A stretch of 64,000 nucleotides of DNA from Lysobacteraceae bacterium (GCA_023954075.1 JAMLIV010000014.1:18613-82612); one strand, 5' to 3'. Counted from the first letter of the stretch, positions 1 to 9,252 are shown. The notes: generated by a model not told the origin, from the sequence alone. Numbers and translations: made by a program.

Positions 1-588
1 CGCGATTTCACGCAGGCCCGGCGCGGGCGCGCGGCCTTCGACGACGCGCACGTTCTGGCGCACGCGAAAGGCGTCCTCGCCGATACCGCGGAACTGCACG
101 TTGGTGTCGCTGCCGTCGGCCCGGGACTGAAGGTTCACCACCTGCGACAGCTCGGCCGAAATCAGCGGCCTGCCGTCGGCATCCTTCTCGATGCCGGGAA
201 GGCTGGTCAAAAGCGGAATCTGGCTGCGGGTGATGACGGAATTGGTTTCCGCCTGCGAGCCGCCGCGCAGCACGATGGCGGTTTCGTCGTTGCCGGCGGC
301 GTCGAGCGTGGCCTGGAAGCCTTCGCCCATTGCCAGCATCGCGACCAGCACGCCGACCACGCCGGCGATGCCCACGATCACCACCGACGAGGCACCCCAG
401 CGCTGCGGCAGGCTCGCGATGCCGACGCGGGTAGCCTCCAGCGCGAGCCGGCCGGTGCGGGTGAAAGCGAGCCACAGTCCGAGCAGCACCGCGACGGCGA
501 GCACGCCCTGCCAGGGCAGCGCGATCCAGACACCCAGTGCGGCCAGCATCACCAGCAGCACGGCAAGGTTCTTGAGAAGGTTTTTCAT
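1..588 (-). CDS. FtsX/MacB-type ABC transporter permease (partial, N-terminal part)
   Basis: The 196 visible codons begin at an ATG 10 bp after the stop of the preceding permease gene and run off the window edge, so the C-terminal membrane segments are missing. The protein opens with hydrophobic segments near residues 6-26 and 28-45 and a further one near 65-85, followed by a periplasmic MacB-like domain containing the motif MGEGFQATL. This is the usual start of MacB_PCD/FtsX permeases that work with a MacB/LolD-type ATPase. It is the last visible gene of an eight-gene minus-strand export operon. The family is clear; the substrate is not. Confidence 0.85.
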   Translation of the reverse strand, partial: MKNLLKNLAVLLVMLAALGVWIALPWQGVLAVAVLLGLWLAFTRTGRLALEATRVGIASLPQRWGASSVVIVGIAGVVGVLVAMLAMGEGFQATLDAAGNDETAIVLRGGSQAETNSVITRSQIPLLTSLPGIEKDADGRPLISAELSQVVNLQSRADGSDTNVQFRGIGEDAFRVRQNVRVVEGRAPAPGLREIA

Positions 589-598
589 GGTGTTTCCC

Positions 599-1756
599 TC
601 AGCGTCCGGCCAGCGCGTCGACGATCTTCAACCGCCGCGCGCGCAGGGCCGGCAGCAGCCCTACCAGCACGCCGATGCCCAGCATCAGCGCAAGACCGGT
701 GAGCCATGTCTGCGACACCACGGTCTGCAGCGGCATCATGCCGCCGCTGGCCTTGGCCAGGCCGGGCATGATCGCCGCCGCAGCGCCCATGCCCAGCGCG
801 CCGCCCAGTACCACCAGCAGCACCGATTCAGTCAGCACCAGCACCAGCACGGTGCGATCCGTGAAGCCCAGGGTCTTGAGCGTCGCCAGCTCCGGAATGC
901 GCTCTCGCACCGCCTGCGCCATGGTGTTTCCGGTCAGCAGGATCAGGGTGAAGAACACCGCGCCCATGATCGCGGTGACGATCAGGCCGATATCGGCGAA
1001 CTGCCTGGCGAACGCCTGCTGGAAAGCCGATTCGGTCTGGGTCTTGGTCTCATGGTCGGAGTTGGCCGAGATCGCGTCGATGGCCTGCGCCACGCTGGAT
1101 GCCTGGCTCGCGTCGTCGAGCACCACGGTGAACCAGCTCACCTGGTTCTTGATGTAGTCGTTGGCTTCGTCGAAGTAGGCCCAGTTCATCACGAGCTGAT
1201 TCTCCTGCCCCACCTGCGAGCGATCCCTGGCGCGAAAGATCGTGGTCAGCTGCAGCGGCCAGTCGTTGCTGCCGTCACGCGGGAAGATCGTGGCCTGCAG
1301 CGGGATGGTGTCGCCGATCTTCCAGCCGAACTTCTGCGCCAGCGCCTCGCCCACCGCCGCGCCGGTGCGGGTGGCCTTGAACGCTTCCACCTGTTCGGGC
1401 GGCGCGTCGAACTCGGTGTAGATCTCGAAGTAGTTGGGTGCCACCGAGAAATTGGGGAAGAAGTTCCGCATGTCCTGGTAGATGCCGCCGAACCACATCG
1501 CATAGGTGGTCTTCTGCACGCCGGGAATGCCCTCGATCTGCCGCAGCAGGCGGATCGGCAGAGTCTGGGTGATCGACAGGCGCGAGGACACGATCAGCCG
1601 GTTCGCGCCGTCCACGCTGCCGCCGGAATTGAACGCCACGCGCACCGAGTCGAGCAGCCCGAACAGCAGGAACGCGGTGACGACCGAAAGCAGCGTCAGC
1701 GCGGTGCGGGTACGGCTGCGGAACAGCTGCGCCCAGATGAGGTGGAGGAATTTCAT
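599..1756 (-). CDS. FtsX/MacB-type ABC transporter permease
   Basis: A 385-residue inner-membrane protein with one N-terminal transmembrane helix (about residues 15-40), a large periplasmic domain and three C-terminal helices (last about 130 residues), the normal FtsX layout. The chosen ATG (protein start MKFLHLIWAQLF) overlaps by four bases (ATGA) the stop of a 24-codon micro-ORF; the longer in-frame reading merely translates that upstream repeat. It forms a permease pair with the following gene and lies next to the ATPase gene. Paired FtsX permeases with one ATPase and a MacA-like adaptor normally make a tripartite efflux or lipoprotein-handling system. Substrate unknown. Confidence 0.88.
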   Translation of the reverse strand: MKFLHLIWAQLFRSRTRTALTLLSVVTAFLLFGLLDSVRVAFNSGGSVDGANRLIVSSRLSITQTLPIRLLRQIEGIPGVQKTTYAMWFGGIYQDMRNFFPNFSVAPNYFEIYTEFDAPPEQVEAFKATRTGAAVGEALAQKFGWKIGDTIPLQATIFPRDGSNDWPLQLTTIFRARDRSQVGQENQLVMNWAYFDEANDYIKNQVSWFTVVLDDASQASSVAQAIDAISANSDHETKTQTESAFQQAFARQFADIGLIVTAIMGAVFFTLILLTGNTMAQAVRERIPELATLKTLGFTDRTVLVLVLTESVLLVVLGGALGMGAAAAIMPGLAKASGGMMPLQTVVSQTWLTGLALMLGIGVLVGLLPALRARRLKIVDALAGR

Positions 1757-1895
1757 GGCGCACATCCCTGTGCGCCACCCTGCGGGCGGCTTCGCCGTGA
1801 AAAACGCCTGTCCTGTCGTTTTTTCATGGCGCAACTCCGTGTGTGCCACCTTGCGGGCAGCTTCGCTGTGAAAAACGCCTGTCCTGTCGTTTTTT
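1754..1895 (-). repeat. Two tandem 71-bp units, each encoding an ATGA-coupled 24-codon micro-ORF
   Basis: Two copies of one 71-bp unit (1754-1824 and 1825-1895) lie head to tail between the ATPase and permease genes. On the minus strand each unit encodes MKKRQDRRFS followed by a Gly/Pro-rich tail, 24 codons in all. The first micro-ORF is 1824-1898 and the second 1753-1827; each stop overlaps the next ATG as ATGA, the second one coupling to the permease start. Each unit also holds an imperfect palindrome of GAAAAACG and CGTTTTTTC. They may be REP-like repeats, coupled leader peptides, or both. Confidence 0.6.
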
Positions 1896-1911
1896 CATGA
1901 TGACCTCCGAC

Positions 1912-2601
<690 letters not shown>

Positions 2602-2624
2602 GGGGATTCCTCTGTGTGATGTGG

Positions 2625-2759
2625 GTCGGCCCTACGCGGCCGACGGAAAGCCGTGCGGGCAATGGAATGACACGATGCCCGGCGCGTCGGGGGCGTCGCC
2701 CCGACCTACGGCACGAACGCGGGCATTGCTCAAGCGCAGGTCGGCCTTGCGCGGCCGAC
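2625..2759. repeat. REP-like cluster of three palindromes
   Basis: The 173-bp space between the adaptor and ATPase genes holds three imperfect palindromes: 2625-2644 (GTCGGCC/GGCCGAC arms), 2686-2705 (GTCGGGG/CCCCGAC arms) and 2740-2759 (again GTCGGCC/GGCCGAC). Short GTCGG-type palindromes in clusters are typical of REP/BIME elements in xanthomonads and pseudomonads. As RNA they could form stacked hairpins that separate expression of the two genes. Function is inferred. Confidence 0.6.
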
Positions 2760-2774
2760 GTAAAGGCATCCGGT

Positions 2775-4004
2775 TCATCGTGGCGCGGCCACCCGCACCG
2801 CGTCGCCGTCCTTCAATTCCGCCGGCGGATCGAGCACCACGCTCTGCCCAGCGGCCAGCCCCGACAGCACCTGCCGCCCGTCGCCCAGCGCGACGCCGGT
2901 CTCGACGCCGCGCAGCGCAACCTTGCCGTCCTGCACCACGAACACCCGGTTTGCACCGTCGCGCGAAACGATGGCGTTCTGCGGCACGCGCACGCCGCGC
3001 GGCTGTTCGGCTTCGTCACCGCGCTCGGCCTCCAGGAAGCTCACCCGCACACCCATGTCCGGCACGATGCGCGCGTCCTTTTCCCTGAGCGCCACGCGCA
3101 CCTTCACCGTGGCCTTGCCGCGGTCGGCGGCCGGGATGATCGCAATGACTTCCGCCGGAATCTTCCAGTCGGGATAGGCATTGAGAACCGCTTCCACCGG
3201 CATGCCCGGCTGCACCCGGCCGATGTAGGACTCGCCCACGTCCACCTCCACTTCCAGCGAATCCATGTCCACGATGGTGCCGATGCCGGTGCGGGTATAG
3301 CCGCCGGTGGCGAGTGGGGACACGATCTCGCCGGGCTGCGCCGCCTTGGCGATCACCACCCCGGCAAACGGCGCGCGCACGATGGTGTTGTCCACGCCGT
3401 TTCTGGCGATTTCCAGCGAATCCGCGGCCACCTGCACGTTGCGCTGCGCAGTCACGCGCTGGGCACGCAGGGCATCGCGCTGCGCCACCGCGGCATCGTG
3501 CTGCGAACGCGAGACCAGCCCGCGCTGCACCAGTTCGGTCAACCGCACCGCTTCGGCCTCGGCCTGCGTCAGCTGCGCCTGTATCGAGGCCACCTGGCTG
3601 CGCGCGGCCGAAAGCTGCGCATCGGCGAGGGCGAACTGCGCGTCGGCATCGACCGGATCGAGCCGCGCCATCACCTGCCCCTCTTCCACCCGCATGCCCT
3701 CCTCGATCAGCACCTCCAGCACGCGCCCGGTGACCTTGGCCGAGACGGTCGCCATGCGCCGCGCCACCACATAGCCGCTGGCATCGAGCACCGAGGCGCT
3801 GGCGGCGGTGTTGCCGATGGCAATGACGGGCGCGGTGCGCACTTCGATGCTGCGGTCGCCCCTGCTCATCACCCAGCCGATGACAGCGACACCCGCGACG
3901 GCAAGAGCCGCCAAAACCCACCACTTCGCGCTCGACGCGGAAGGCGGCGGCGGGGCGTTGCGCTCGATGCGCAGTTCCTTGAGGAGTTCGGCGGAAGCGT
4001 TCAT
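2775..4004 (-). CDS. MacA/HlyD-type periplasmic adaptor (membrane fusion) protein
   Basis: A 409-residue adaptor linking an inner-membrane ABC exporter to the outer membrane. A membrane anchor lies near residues 28-48 (WWVLAALAVAGVAVIGW), followed by a biotinyl-lipoyl half-motif, a roughly 100-residue alpha-helical coiled coil rich in Ala, Gln and Glu, the second lipoyl half (VRAPFAGVV), and beta-barrel and membrane-proximal domains. The start MNASAELL was chosen because it begins the conserved cytoplasmic tail; an ATG 15 bp upstream is possible. It precedes the ATPase gene in transcription, as in macAB-like operons. Confidence 0.88.
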   Translation of the reverse strand: MNASAELLKELRIERNAPPPPSASSAKWWVLAALAVAGVAVIGWVMSRGDRSIEVRTAPVIAIGNTAASASVLDASGYVVARRMATVSAKVTGRVLEVLIEEGMRVEEGQVMARLDPVDADAQFALADAQLSAARSQVASIQAQLTQAEAEAVRLTELVQRGLVSRSQHDAAVAQRDALRAQRVTAQRNVQVAADSLEIARNGVDNTIVRAPFAGVVIAKAAQPGEIVSPLATGGYTRTGIGTIVDMDSLEVEVDVGESYIGRVQPGMPVEAVLNAYPDWKIPAEVIAIIPAADRGKATVKVRVALREKDARIVPDMGVRVSFLEAERGDEAEQPRGVRVPQNAIVSRDGANRVFVVQDGKVALRGVETGVALGDGRQVLSGLAAGQSVVLDPPAELKDGDAVRVAAPR

Positions 4005-4164
4005 GGGGTACCTGGACATTGATCGGCGCGAAGTGTGACGCAACCGGGCGTGCAAGGCACCGGTGGAGGAACACTGGGTGTCGCCATGGTGCAGCTACGC
4101 CTTGCGATGACAGCGACGGCACCGCGCCCATGTGTGCTGCGGGTTGAAATCGCGGACAGAACCT

Positions 4165-5352
4165 TCAAAGCCCAACCACCGATTTGGCCAATGGCTCTCG
4201 AAGCAAGCGCCGTATAGGCCAAGCAGAGGCCAAAAGACCCAGTCCAATCGCATAAGCGATAGTCCACCCTGCAACAGCAGCGCCAACGCGCAATTGCAAC
4301 CGTACCGCTTGCGACAGCGTTGCGCTGCTGACGCCGTAGCCATCCAGAACAAGCCATCCAAGCGAAACTACGACAACCGCACACAATGTGGCAATCAGCG
4401 CCACCTCGACAAACAGCGCCAATGTCAGTGCCATGTCGTGGAACCCCAGCGCCCGCAACACCGCGAACTCACGTCGCCGCGCTTTCAGTGCCATGCTCGA
4501 TGCATTGGCGATGGCGAGCACGGCAACCAGCCCGAGAAGGAGGGCAACACCCCATGCGGCAATAGACGTGTAGCGGTATACGAAGCCGATCTGAAAACGA
4601 TAGTAATCCGGCTGCCGGATGGCTTCCAGCCCGCGCAGTGACGGGTCTTGCGACAACGCCCGCGCGAACTGCTCAAAGGATTCCGGCGAGTCCAGCTTGA
4701 CCCAGACGGTAGATACTCGTCCCCGCGCATTCCAGGCATCTTGCAGACTGCCGATATCCATCCACAATTCCGAATCCCACAGGCTTCCGCCCGTATCAAA
4801 CTTCCCAGTGATTCGCCAGGGTGTCCTGCGGATGAGCACCTGCGCGCCGGTATCAAGCCGTACAAAGCTTCGTGCAGCCCCTGCTCCCGCCATCAACTCG
4901 GACATGCCGGGCCCGAACGGCTGCCCCCTCGTCTTTACCGCGTGCCCCAAAACCTCCCAGAACACCGGCGAAATCCCGCGCAATACGATGTTCGTGCGCA
5001 CGCCGTCGCGACGAAGCATGTTCGTATTCACCACAAGTTGCGGTGCCACCAGTGCGGAGCCGTCGGCCTGCCGTGCAACACCGGGAAGATTTCCAATGAG
5101 AGTGATCTGCTCTGCATTGCGCATCCCGCCAATGGCCTCATTCGGCGATGTGCCGACGGTGACAACTGCAATATCGGGAAGGCCGGTACGTGCAGCCAGC
5201 CGTGCAATGCCTTCCGGGATGGTCAGCAATCCGAGAAGGGTGCCGCTGGCAATCAAAAAACCAGTCGCTGCCAATGCCATATGACGCGGATTCGCAAGAC
5301 CCATACGCAGCGACAAAAGCAATGCGGCTCCCGCTTGTCTCAGGATCGGCAT
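4165..5352 (-). CDS. FtsX-type ABC transporter permease
   Basis: A 395-residue membrane protein with an N-terminal helix near 27-48, a periplasmic region of about 200 residues, and three C-terminal helices (near 258-285, 310-335 and 350-380), the FtsX fold. Its ATG follows the upstream permease stop by one base, so the two are almost certainly coupled and act as a pair. Base composition is clearly less GC-rich than the adaptor and ATPase genes downstream, hinting that the peptide, thioredoxin and two-permease part was joined to a more resident MacAB-like cassette. Confidence 0.82.
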   Translation of the reverse strand: MPILRQAGAALLLSLRMGLANPRHMALAATGFLIASGTLLGLLTIPEGIARLAARTGLPDIAVVTVGTSPNEAIGGMRNAEQITLIGNLPGVARQADGSALVAPQLVVNTNMLRRDGVRTNIVLRGISPVFWEVLGHAVKTRGQPFGPGMSELMAGAGAARSFVRLDTGAQVLIRRTPWRITGKFDTGGSLWDSELWMDIGSLQDAWNARGRVSTVWVKLDSPESFEQFARALSQDPSLRGLEAIRQPDYYRFQIGFVYRYTSIAAWGVALLLGLVAVLAIANASSMALKARRREFAVLRALGFHDMALTLALFVEVALIATLCAVVVVSLGWLVLDGYGVSSATLSQAVRLQLRVGAAVAGWTIAYAIGLGLLASAWPIRRLLREPLAKSVVGL

Positions 5353-5353
5353 G

Positions 5354-6517
5354 TCAGGGAGCCAGCAGATCCGTCGTGCGCAGGCGGCTGATGGACGTAA
5401 TCGGCGCGATCAATGACACTGCCGCTACGAACAGCAGAATCACAGGGAGTCCTTGCCACACCCATGCCGGAATACGGAAGCCGTTGAAAAACAGCCCCAT
5501 GCTGTCAGGCAGGTTGTTCAGAAGAAGCATTGCGACGCCTATACCGACAAGCGCGGCGAGGATCGTGATGGACAGAAACTCCAGTACGAACGCACGCCAT
5601 AACGTCCCATGCCTGAAACCCAATACCAGCAGCAGGGCCAAACTGGCGCGGCGCTGTGCGATGGCATGGGCAAGAACGCTGATCATGACCAGCAACGTAC
5701 ACAGCAAAACTGCCAGCATGACCGCGCCAAGGACATATTGAGCCACGCCAAAACGGGCCAGCGCATTTTGGACCACCGCATCTGCGCTGGCAATGATCGG
5801 GGGATCGTCATGCGCGAACGCATCCTCAATCTGCGCAACCAGGGTATGCACTCGTCCAGGGTCTTCCGGATAAATCGCAAGATCACTCACAGTGTCCTTC
5901 CCATCTTCCTGCAGGGCAGCACGGTTGAAATATTCGTAATGGCCAAATACAATGGAGTTGGCAATCGGGTTTTCATCCTGCGGCCTAATTCCGGCGATGT
6001 TCATCGCTACTGGACGTCGTGTGAATACATTTGCCGGTGACACGCCCATGCCGGTCTGCCATTGACAATCCGCTGCCGTCTTTGGGCCAAGCAAAACGCC
6101 CATGGGATCATCAAACCAGCGTGACTGCATGTCGTGAAGCTCGGGCGAGGATGGAGGCCACATCGGCGATGCAAGGATCCCCTCGCGCGACCCGCCAAAT
6201 GCCTGAATGGAAATGGCGGAAGCGGTGTCCTTGCAGGTAACCAGTATGATCGTGGAATAAACGACGTGCTGAACCCCCTCCATGACAGCAAGACGCCGGG
6301 CATATCGAAGCGGCAGATCGTGACCCTCACTGGCTGCTTCGATTGCCACGACCACACGCGCCTGGCGATCCCCAGAGGCCGCAGATGGAAAAAAAGGCGC
6401 CATCAACACACCGAGAATCAACCAGGCTGCAATGGCCAAAGCCAGCGTCATCACCAGATACACCGGCCTGCAGGGTTCCGATGCCAATGCGCGCACTGCC
6501 AGAAGCAGCTCAGTCAT
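5354..6517 (-). CDS. FtsX-type ABC transporter permease (divergent)
   Basis: A 387-residue inner-membrane protein with an N-terminal helix (about residues 20-42, YLVMTLALAIAAWLILGVL), a periplasmic domain with several cysteines, and three C-terminal helices, the last ending near the C-terminus. Layout matches FtsX-like permeases, but the sequence is divergent. It is the first of two coupled permeases placed directly after the peptide and thioredoxin-like genes, so it is the best candidate to handle that peptide. Lower GC than core genes of the window. Function inferred from topology and context. Confidence 0.75.
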   Translation of the reverse strand: MTELLLAVRALASEPCRPVYLVMTLALAIAAWLILGVLMAPFFPSAASGDRQARVVVAIEAASEGHDLPLRYARRLAVMEGVQHVVYSTIILVTCKDTASAISIQAFGGSREGILASPMWPPSSPELHDMQSRWFDDPMGVLLGPKTAADCQWQTGMGVSPANVFTRRPVAMNIAGIRPQDENPIANSIVFGHYEYFNRAALQEDGKDTVSDLAIYPEDPGRVHTLVAQIEDAFAHDDPPIIASADAVVQNALARFGVAQYVLGAVMLAVLLCTLLVMISVLAHAIAQRRASLALLLVLGFRHGTLWRAFVLEFLSITILAALVGIGVAMLLLNNLPDSMGLFFNGFRIPAWVWQGLPVILLFVAAVSLIAPITSISRLRTTDLLAP

Positions 6518-6617
6518 TCATGCTCCAGGGTTCCGTGCGAACAAATACCCGATAAAAGAGCGTGGGCAGCCCTGAAGAACATGCGTGCAGGCGTACTTTC
6601 ACACCTGTTCGCCACCG

Positions 6618-7208
6618 CTACTGCAAAGGCGCATCGCTGAGCGGGAAACTCAGCGTTGCCATCATGGCGGCATCGCTGCCATCGTATAGGCCGGCATGCA
6701 CCCCCGACAGAGCCAGATTCTGATCGAAGAAATACACGGCAGGAAGTGCCGTACCGCCCAGAACTCCATCGACGATAAAATCGGGCGTATGCAGCCACAA
6801 AATATCGCTGCGATCCTCCGGAGCCGCGGAGTGAGCCGTCTCGCTACCCATGAGCAGAACGACGATCTGCACGCCATGCTCCGTCTGGTAACTCGCCCCG
6901 TGAGTCGCGACATAGCCCGTCAATGCCGCACACGGTGGGCACCCGTCAACTGTCTTGATGACCAAGGCAGGCCCCCGCAGCATATCCTGCAGGTTGCCGC
7001 CTTCTCCATTCTGGTTCAGTACCGTAATATCAACGGGGATCGTCTTGCCCACATTGGGGCCAGGGTCACGATCCTGACGCTGGACGAACTGCCGCGCCGC
7101 ATCTTCGTCACCGACGGCTTCCCCTGCCATTGCCTGATGGATGGGAAGCGCAAAAAGCAATGCCATTGCGGACGAAAAAAACGAAACCGGGAATACATGT
7201 CGCAACAT
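6618..7208 (-). CDS. Secreted thioredoxin-like protein with CPPC motif
   Basis: A 196-residue protein with a signal peptide (about residues 1-28, ending HQAMAG) and a thioredoxin-like domain whose redox motif is C90-P-P-C93 in the context VDGCPPCAAL. Length and motif recall MauD/TlpA-type periplasmic thiol oxidoreductases. The start MLRHVF was chosen because a strong GAGGAG ribosome site lies 8 bp before it; longer readings lack one. It lies directly downstream of the secreted four-Cys peptide gene, so a job in forming, reducing or proofreading that peptide's disulfides is likely. That link is inference. Confidence 0.8.
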   Translation of the reverse strand: MLRHVFPVSFFSSAMALLFALPIHQAMAGEAVGDEDAARQFVQRQDRDPGPNVGKTIPVDITVLNQNGEGGNLQDMLRGPALVIKTVDGCPPCAALTGYVATHGASYQTEHGVQIVVLLMGSETAHSAAPEDRSDILWLHTPDFIVDGVLGGTALPAVYFFDQNLALSGVHAGLYDGSDAAMMATLSFPLSDAPLQ

Positions 7209-7282
7209 GGAAGACTCCTCAGGTGAAGAGACGTCCTCCCCGACAGAGTCGGGGAGTCTCCTGAGAGATGGAAAATGGACTT

Positions 7283-7522
7283 CTAGGGGACGCTGCAAAC
7301 AACCTTAACTTCGCAATACCACCCGTTCTTGCTGCTATAGCCGCAAACAACCTGCGATGAGCACCCGCTGATGGTTTCATTTCCAATCATCAGATCAATG
7401 GGGCCCGCTGACACATCGGCAGCAAGAACCGTCGCCGATGTTGCGACCAGCATGGATGCACCGAAGATCAGCGCAAAAGTTACGCCCTTGCAGCTACCAA
7501 AAACTGAAGAAAGCTTTTTCAT
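7283..7522 (-). CDS. Small secreted four-cysteine peptide (candidate bacteriocin or effector precursor)
   Basis: A 79-residue peptide starting MKKLSSVFGS with a clear signal peptide (hydrophobic core about 14-33, probable cleavage after VLA at 34). The mature part of about 45 residues has four cysteines at 54, 60, 70 and 76 and ends CSVP, consistent with two disulfides. I recognise no family; size and context recall secreted bacteriocin precursors. It is the first gene of an operon continuing with a CPPC thioredoxin-like protein, FtsX permeases and a MacAB-like exporter. A promoter with a poly-G spacer lies just upstream. It could instead be a small structural or signalling peptide. Confidence 0.6.
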   Translation of the reverse strand: MKKLSSVFGSCKGVTFALIFGASMLVATSATVLAADVSAGPIDLMIGNETISGCSSQVVCGYSSKNGWYCEVKVVCSVP

Positions 7523-7559
7523 CGCCTTGATCCCTTGGCTCGTTGACCCCTGCACTGAC

Positions 7560-7589
7560 CTTCTACCCCCCCCCTCCATGCGATGTCAA
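7560..7589 (-). promoter_or_regulatory. Promoter of the peptide operon with poly-G spacer
   Basis: On the minus strand a perfect -35 box TTGACA (7584-7589) is followed by an 18-bp spacer and a -10-like TAGAAG (7560-7565). The spacer ends in nine consecutive G (7566-7574) directly against the -10 box. Transcription would start near 7552, some 30 bases before the peptide ATG at 7522. Loss of one G would give the ideal 17-bp spacing. Homopolymers between -35 and -10 boxes are known contingency loci in other bacteria. Confidence 0.55.
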
Positions 7590-7637
7590 GTAGTCATCTT
7601 GCGTGATTCCAACGGCCCCGCATGCCGTCGAATCCCA

Positions 7638-7673
7638 CGCGCCATCGATCCGCAACTGGCGCTGGAAGCCTGG
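7638..7673 (+). pseudogene. Remnant of a DesR/LuxR-type response regulator gene
   Basis: These 36 bases encode RAIDPQLALEAW, identical to a linker segment of the intact response regulator in this window (26771-26806). The two DNA stretches differ at five positions, all synonymous, so the fragment comes from a diverged relative that was once under selection, not from a recent copy. No receiver or helix-turn-helix part is recognisable on either side. It marks a recombination scar at the edge of the accessory region. Confidence 0.55.
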
Positions 7674-7774
7674 GGCACCTCGAATAACCCCGACATTCCG
7701 CAGCCACCTTCCCCAATCGCCTTGCGAACGTCGTGACAGAGGCTGCTGGTGGGTCCTGACGTGAACTTGATGGC

Positions 7775-8922
7775 GGAATCTCGCCGATTTTCGGCCTTTT
7801 TCGGCCTTTTTCTCTCATCCTGCCGCATTACGGACGGATTGAAGGTGTGCGAACCGCTTCAAGTTGTAGCAGGTCGCCATCATCGTCATGGCAAAATCCG
7901 CCCGCGCCTGGCCGATGCTGCGGATCAGCTTGCCGCCCATCTGCGCGATGCCCGCGAAGGCGTGTTCCACCCCGCGCCCGAACCTGGGCGATGCGGGCAT
8001 TGCGCTGAATCTGGCGCGCGCTCAAGGACGATTGCGCGCGCCTTTGCGCTGAATCCGGTTGCGGTAGCCGCCGGCCTTGAGCAGCGCATCGTGCTTCTCG
8101 CTGGGATAGCCCCGGTCCGCGTGCACATCCGCGCTCGTGTTGGCCCGATCCAGCACCGATTCCAGATGCCGGCGCTGCTGTCGTGCTCGCTGGCGTGCTC
8201 GTCTGTCTTGCGGATGAACTTGTGGCGCACGTCCACACGTTCACCGTGAGCTTGTAACCGTGGTGGCTCTGCCCGTGCTTTTCGTCCAGCGGGCATCCAG
8301 GTCCTTCTGGCGCCGCTGCAGGCGTCAATCACCAGCATCGCGTCCTGCTCCACCAGCGCCTTCTCCTCCCGGGTGAAGTGCTGCCGGGGCGCGGGAACGA
8401 TCGTGGCATCCACGATCTGGCCGCAGCGCGCGCCGAATGGCCGTGCGCGTCCAGCTGCTGCTGCACGCCCTCGAGAATCGCCTGGGCCGCCGCCGCGCGT
8501 GCGGTTCTCGAAGGTCCACCGTGGTCGGTCCGGGATGTGGCCGACTGCGACAGGCCGCAAAACCGCTGGAAGCTCATCCGGTCCAGCAGCTGGAATTCCA
8601 GCTGCTCGTCGGACAGGTTGTGCAGCCGCTTCACCACCAGGAGCCGAACCATCGTCTCGGTCGGATACGGCGGACGCCCGCCTTGCGCACTCGTCGGGCG
8701 GGGCGCCACCCGATCCACCTGCGCCGCCAGCGCCGCGAAATCGATGTGCCTGTCCAGCAGCGCCAGCGGATCACCCAGCTTGTCCAGCTTGGTCCGGCGC
8801 TTGTCACCGGCGAACAGGTCGGTCTTGATGGCGCTGCGCTTCATGCGAGTGGCCGGGTGTCAGGTCGAGGCGGGGGAAGTATGCCGCCTGGGCGCGGCTG
8901 AGTGAGGGTTTTTCGAGGTTCC
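7775..8922 (-). mobile_element. Degenerate IS5-family insertion sequence
   Basis: The element is defined by its broken transposase gene and by weak outer matches: GGAATCTCG at 7775-7783 and CGAGGTTCC at 8914-8922 are inverted copies with one mismatch and may be remains of terminal repeats. No target duplication was recognised. It separates the export operon from the integron array and may have removed the array's far end. Boundaries are approximate. Confidence 0.5.
7815..8844 (-). pseudogene. IS5-family transposase, frameshifted
   Basis: The N-terminal part (from 8844) reads MKRSAIKTDLFAGDKRR and continues through the conserved GRPPYPTETMVRLLVVKRL and LLDRMSFQRFCGL regions of IS5-type DDE transposases. 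Homology then jumps between frames: PAPRQHFTREEKALVEQDAM near 8335-8405 and the C-terminal GVEHAFAGIAQMGGKLIRSI in another frame ending at 7815. At least three frameshifts break the gene, so no active transposase is expected. The order of blocks is intact, which suggests point indels and not rearrangement. Confidence 0.8.
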
Positions 8923-9018
8923 CTTTATCTGAATTCTCGGCGATATGATCAATTGCGATATAAAAACAATAGGTCTTGCTCATTTATATCCGCCGCCTTA
9001 TGCGATGCCTAAGGGTAA
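8923..9018. other. Far end of the integron array; no attC recognised
   Basis: The AT-richer DNA between the IS5 remnant and the last cassette gene contains no credible attC: only a fragment GCCTAAGG (9008-9015), without stem arms or the partner core site. Either the last cassette's attC was lost when the IS5-like element arrived or it is degenerate. No gene was seen here. Confidence 0.4.
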
Positions 9019-9252
9019 TTACTTTCGGCCCTCATCAAATGCTTTTTTCAACTTTCTTCCGAGTTCTGATGCCATTTTCATGGATTTTCCTGTCGCTCTA
9101 GCCGCGCCTTCAAGTGAGTCTGGGGCATGGCGGCGCGCCGCCTTTGCGCTGCGGATGAGTAACCGCCACGCCCAGCGGCATACGTAGAATATGACGTAGA
9201 GAAACAAAACTACTAGAATGCCTTTGGCGGCAGAATCAATTAGTGAATTCAC
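9019..9252 (-). CDS. Cassette 11: small membrane protein of unknown function
   Basis: A 77-residue protein with a GTG start preceded by a GGGGG ribosome site. One hydrophobic segment (about residues 11-32) is followed by a basic, helical cytoplasmic tail rich in Lys, Arg and Ala. No family recognised. It is the cassette gene farthest from the integrase remnant and its 3' attC is missing. The orientation matches all other cassette genes. Confidence 0.55.
   Translation of the reverse strand: MNSLIDSAAKGILVVLFLYVIFYVCRWAWRLLIRSAKAARRHAPDSLEGAARATGKSMKMASELGRKLKKAFDEGRK

Noticed and set aside
191..1900. 569-codon plus-strand frame at the window start
   Set aside because: Antisense to two FtsX permeases and the repeat; His/Gln/Arg-rich without domains.
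7586..7828. 80-codon minus-strand frame upstream of the peptide promoter
   Set aside because: It lies antisense to the response-regulator remnant, has no ribosome site and crosses the IS5-like end.
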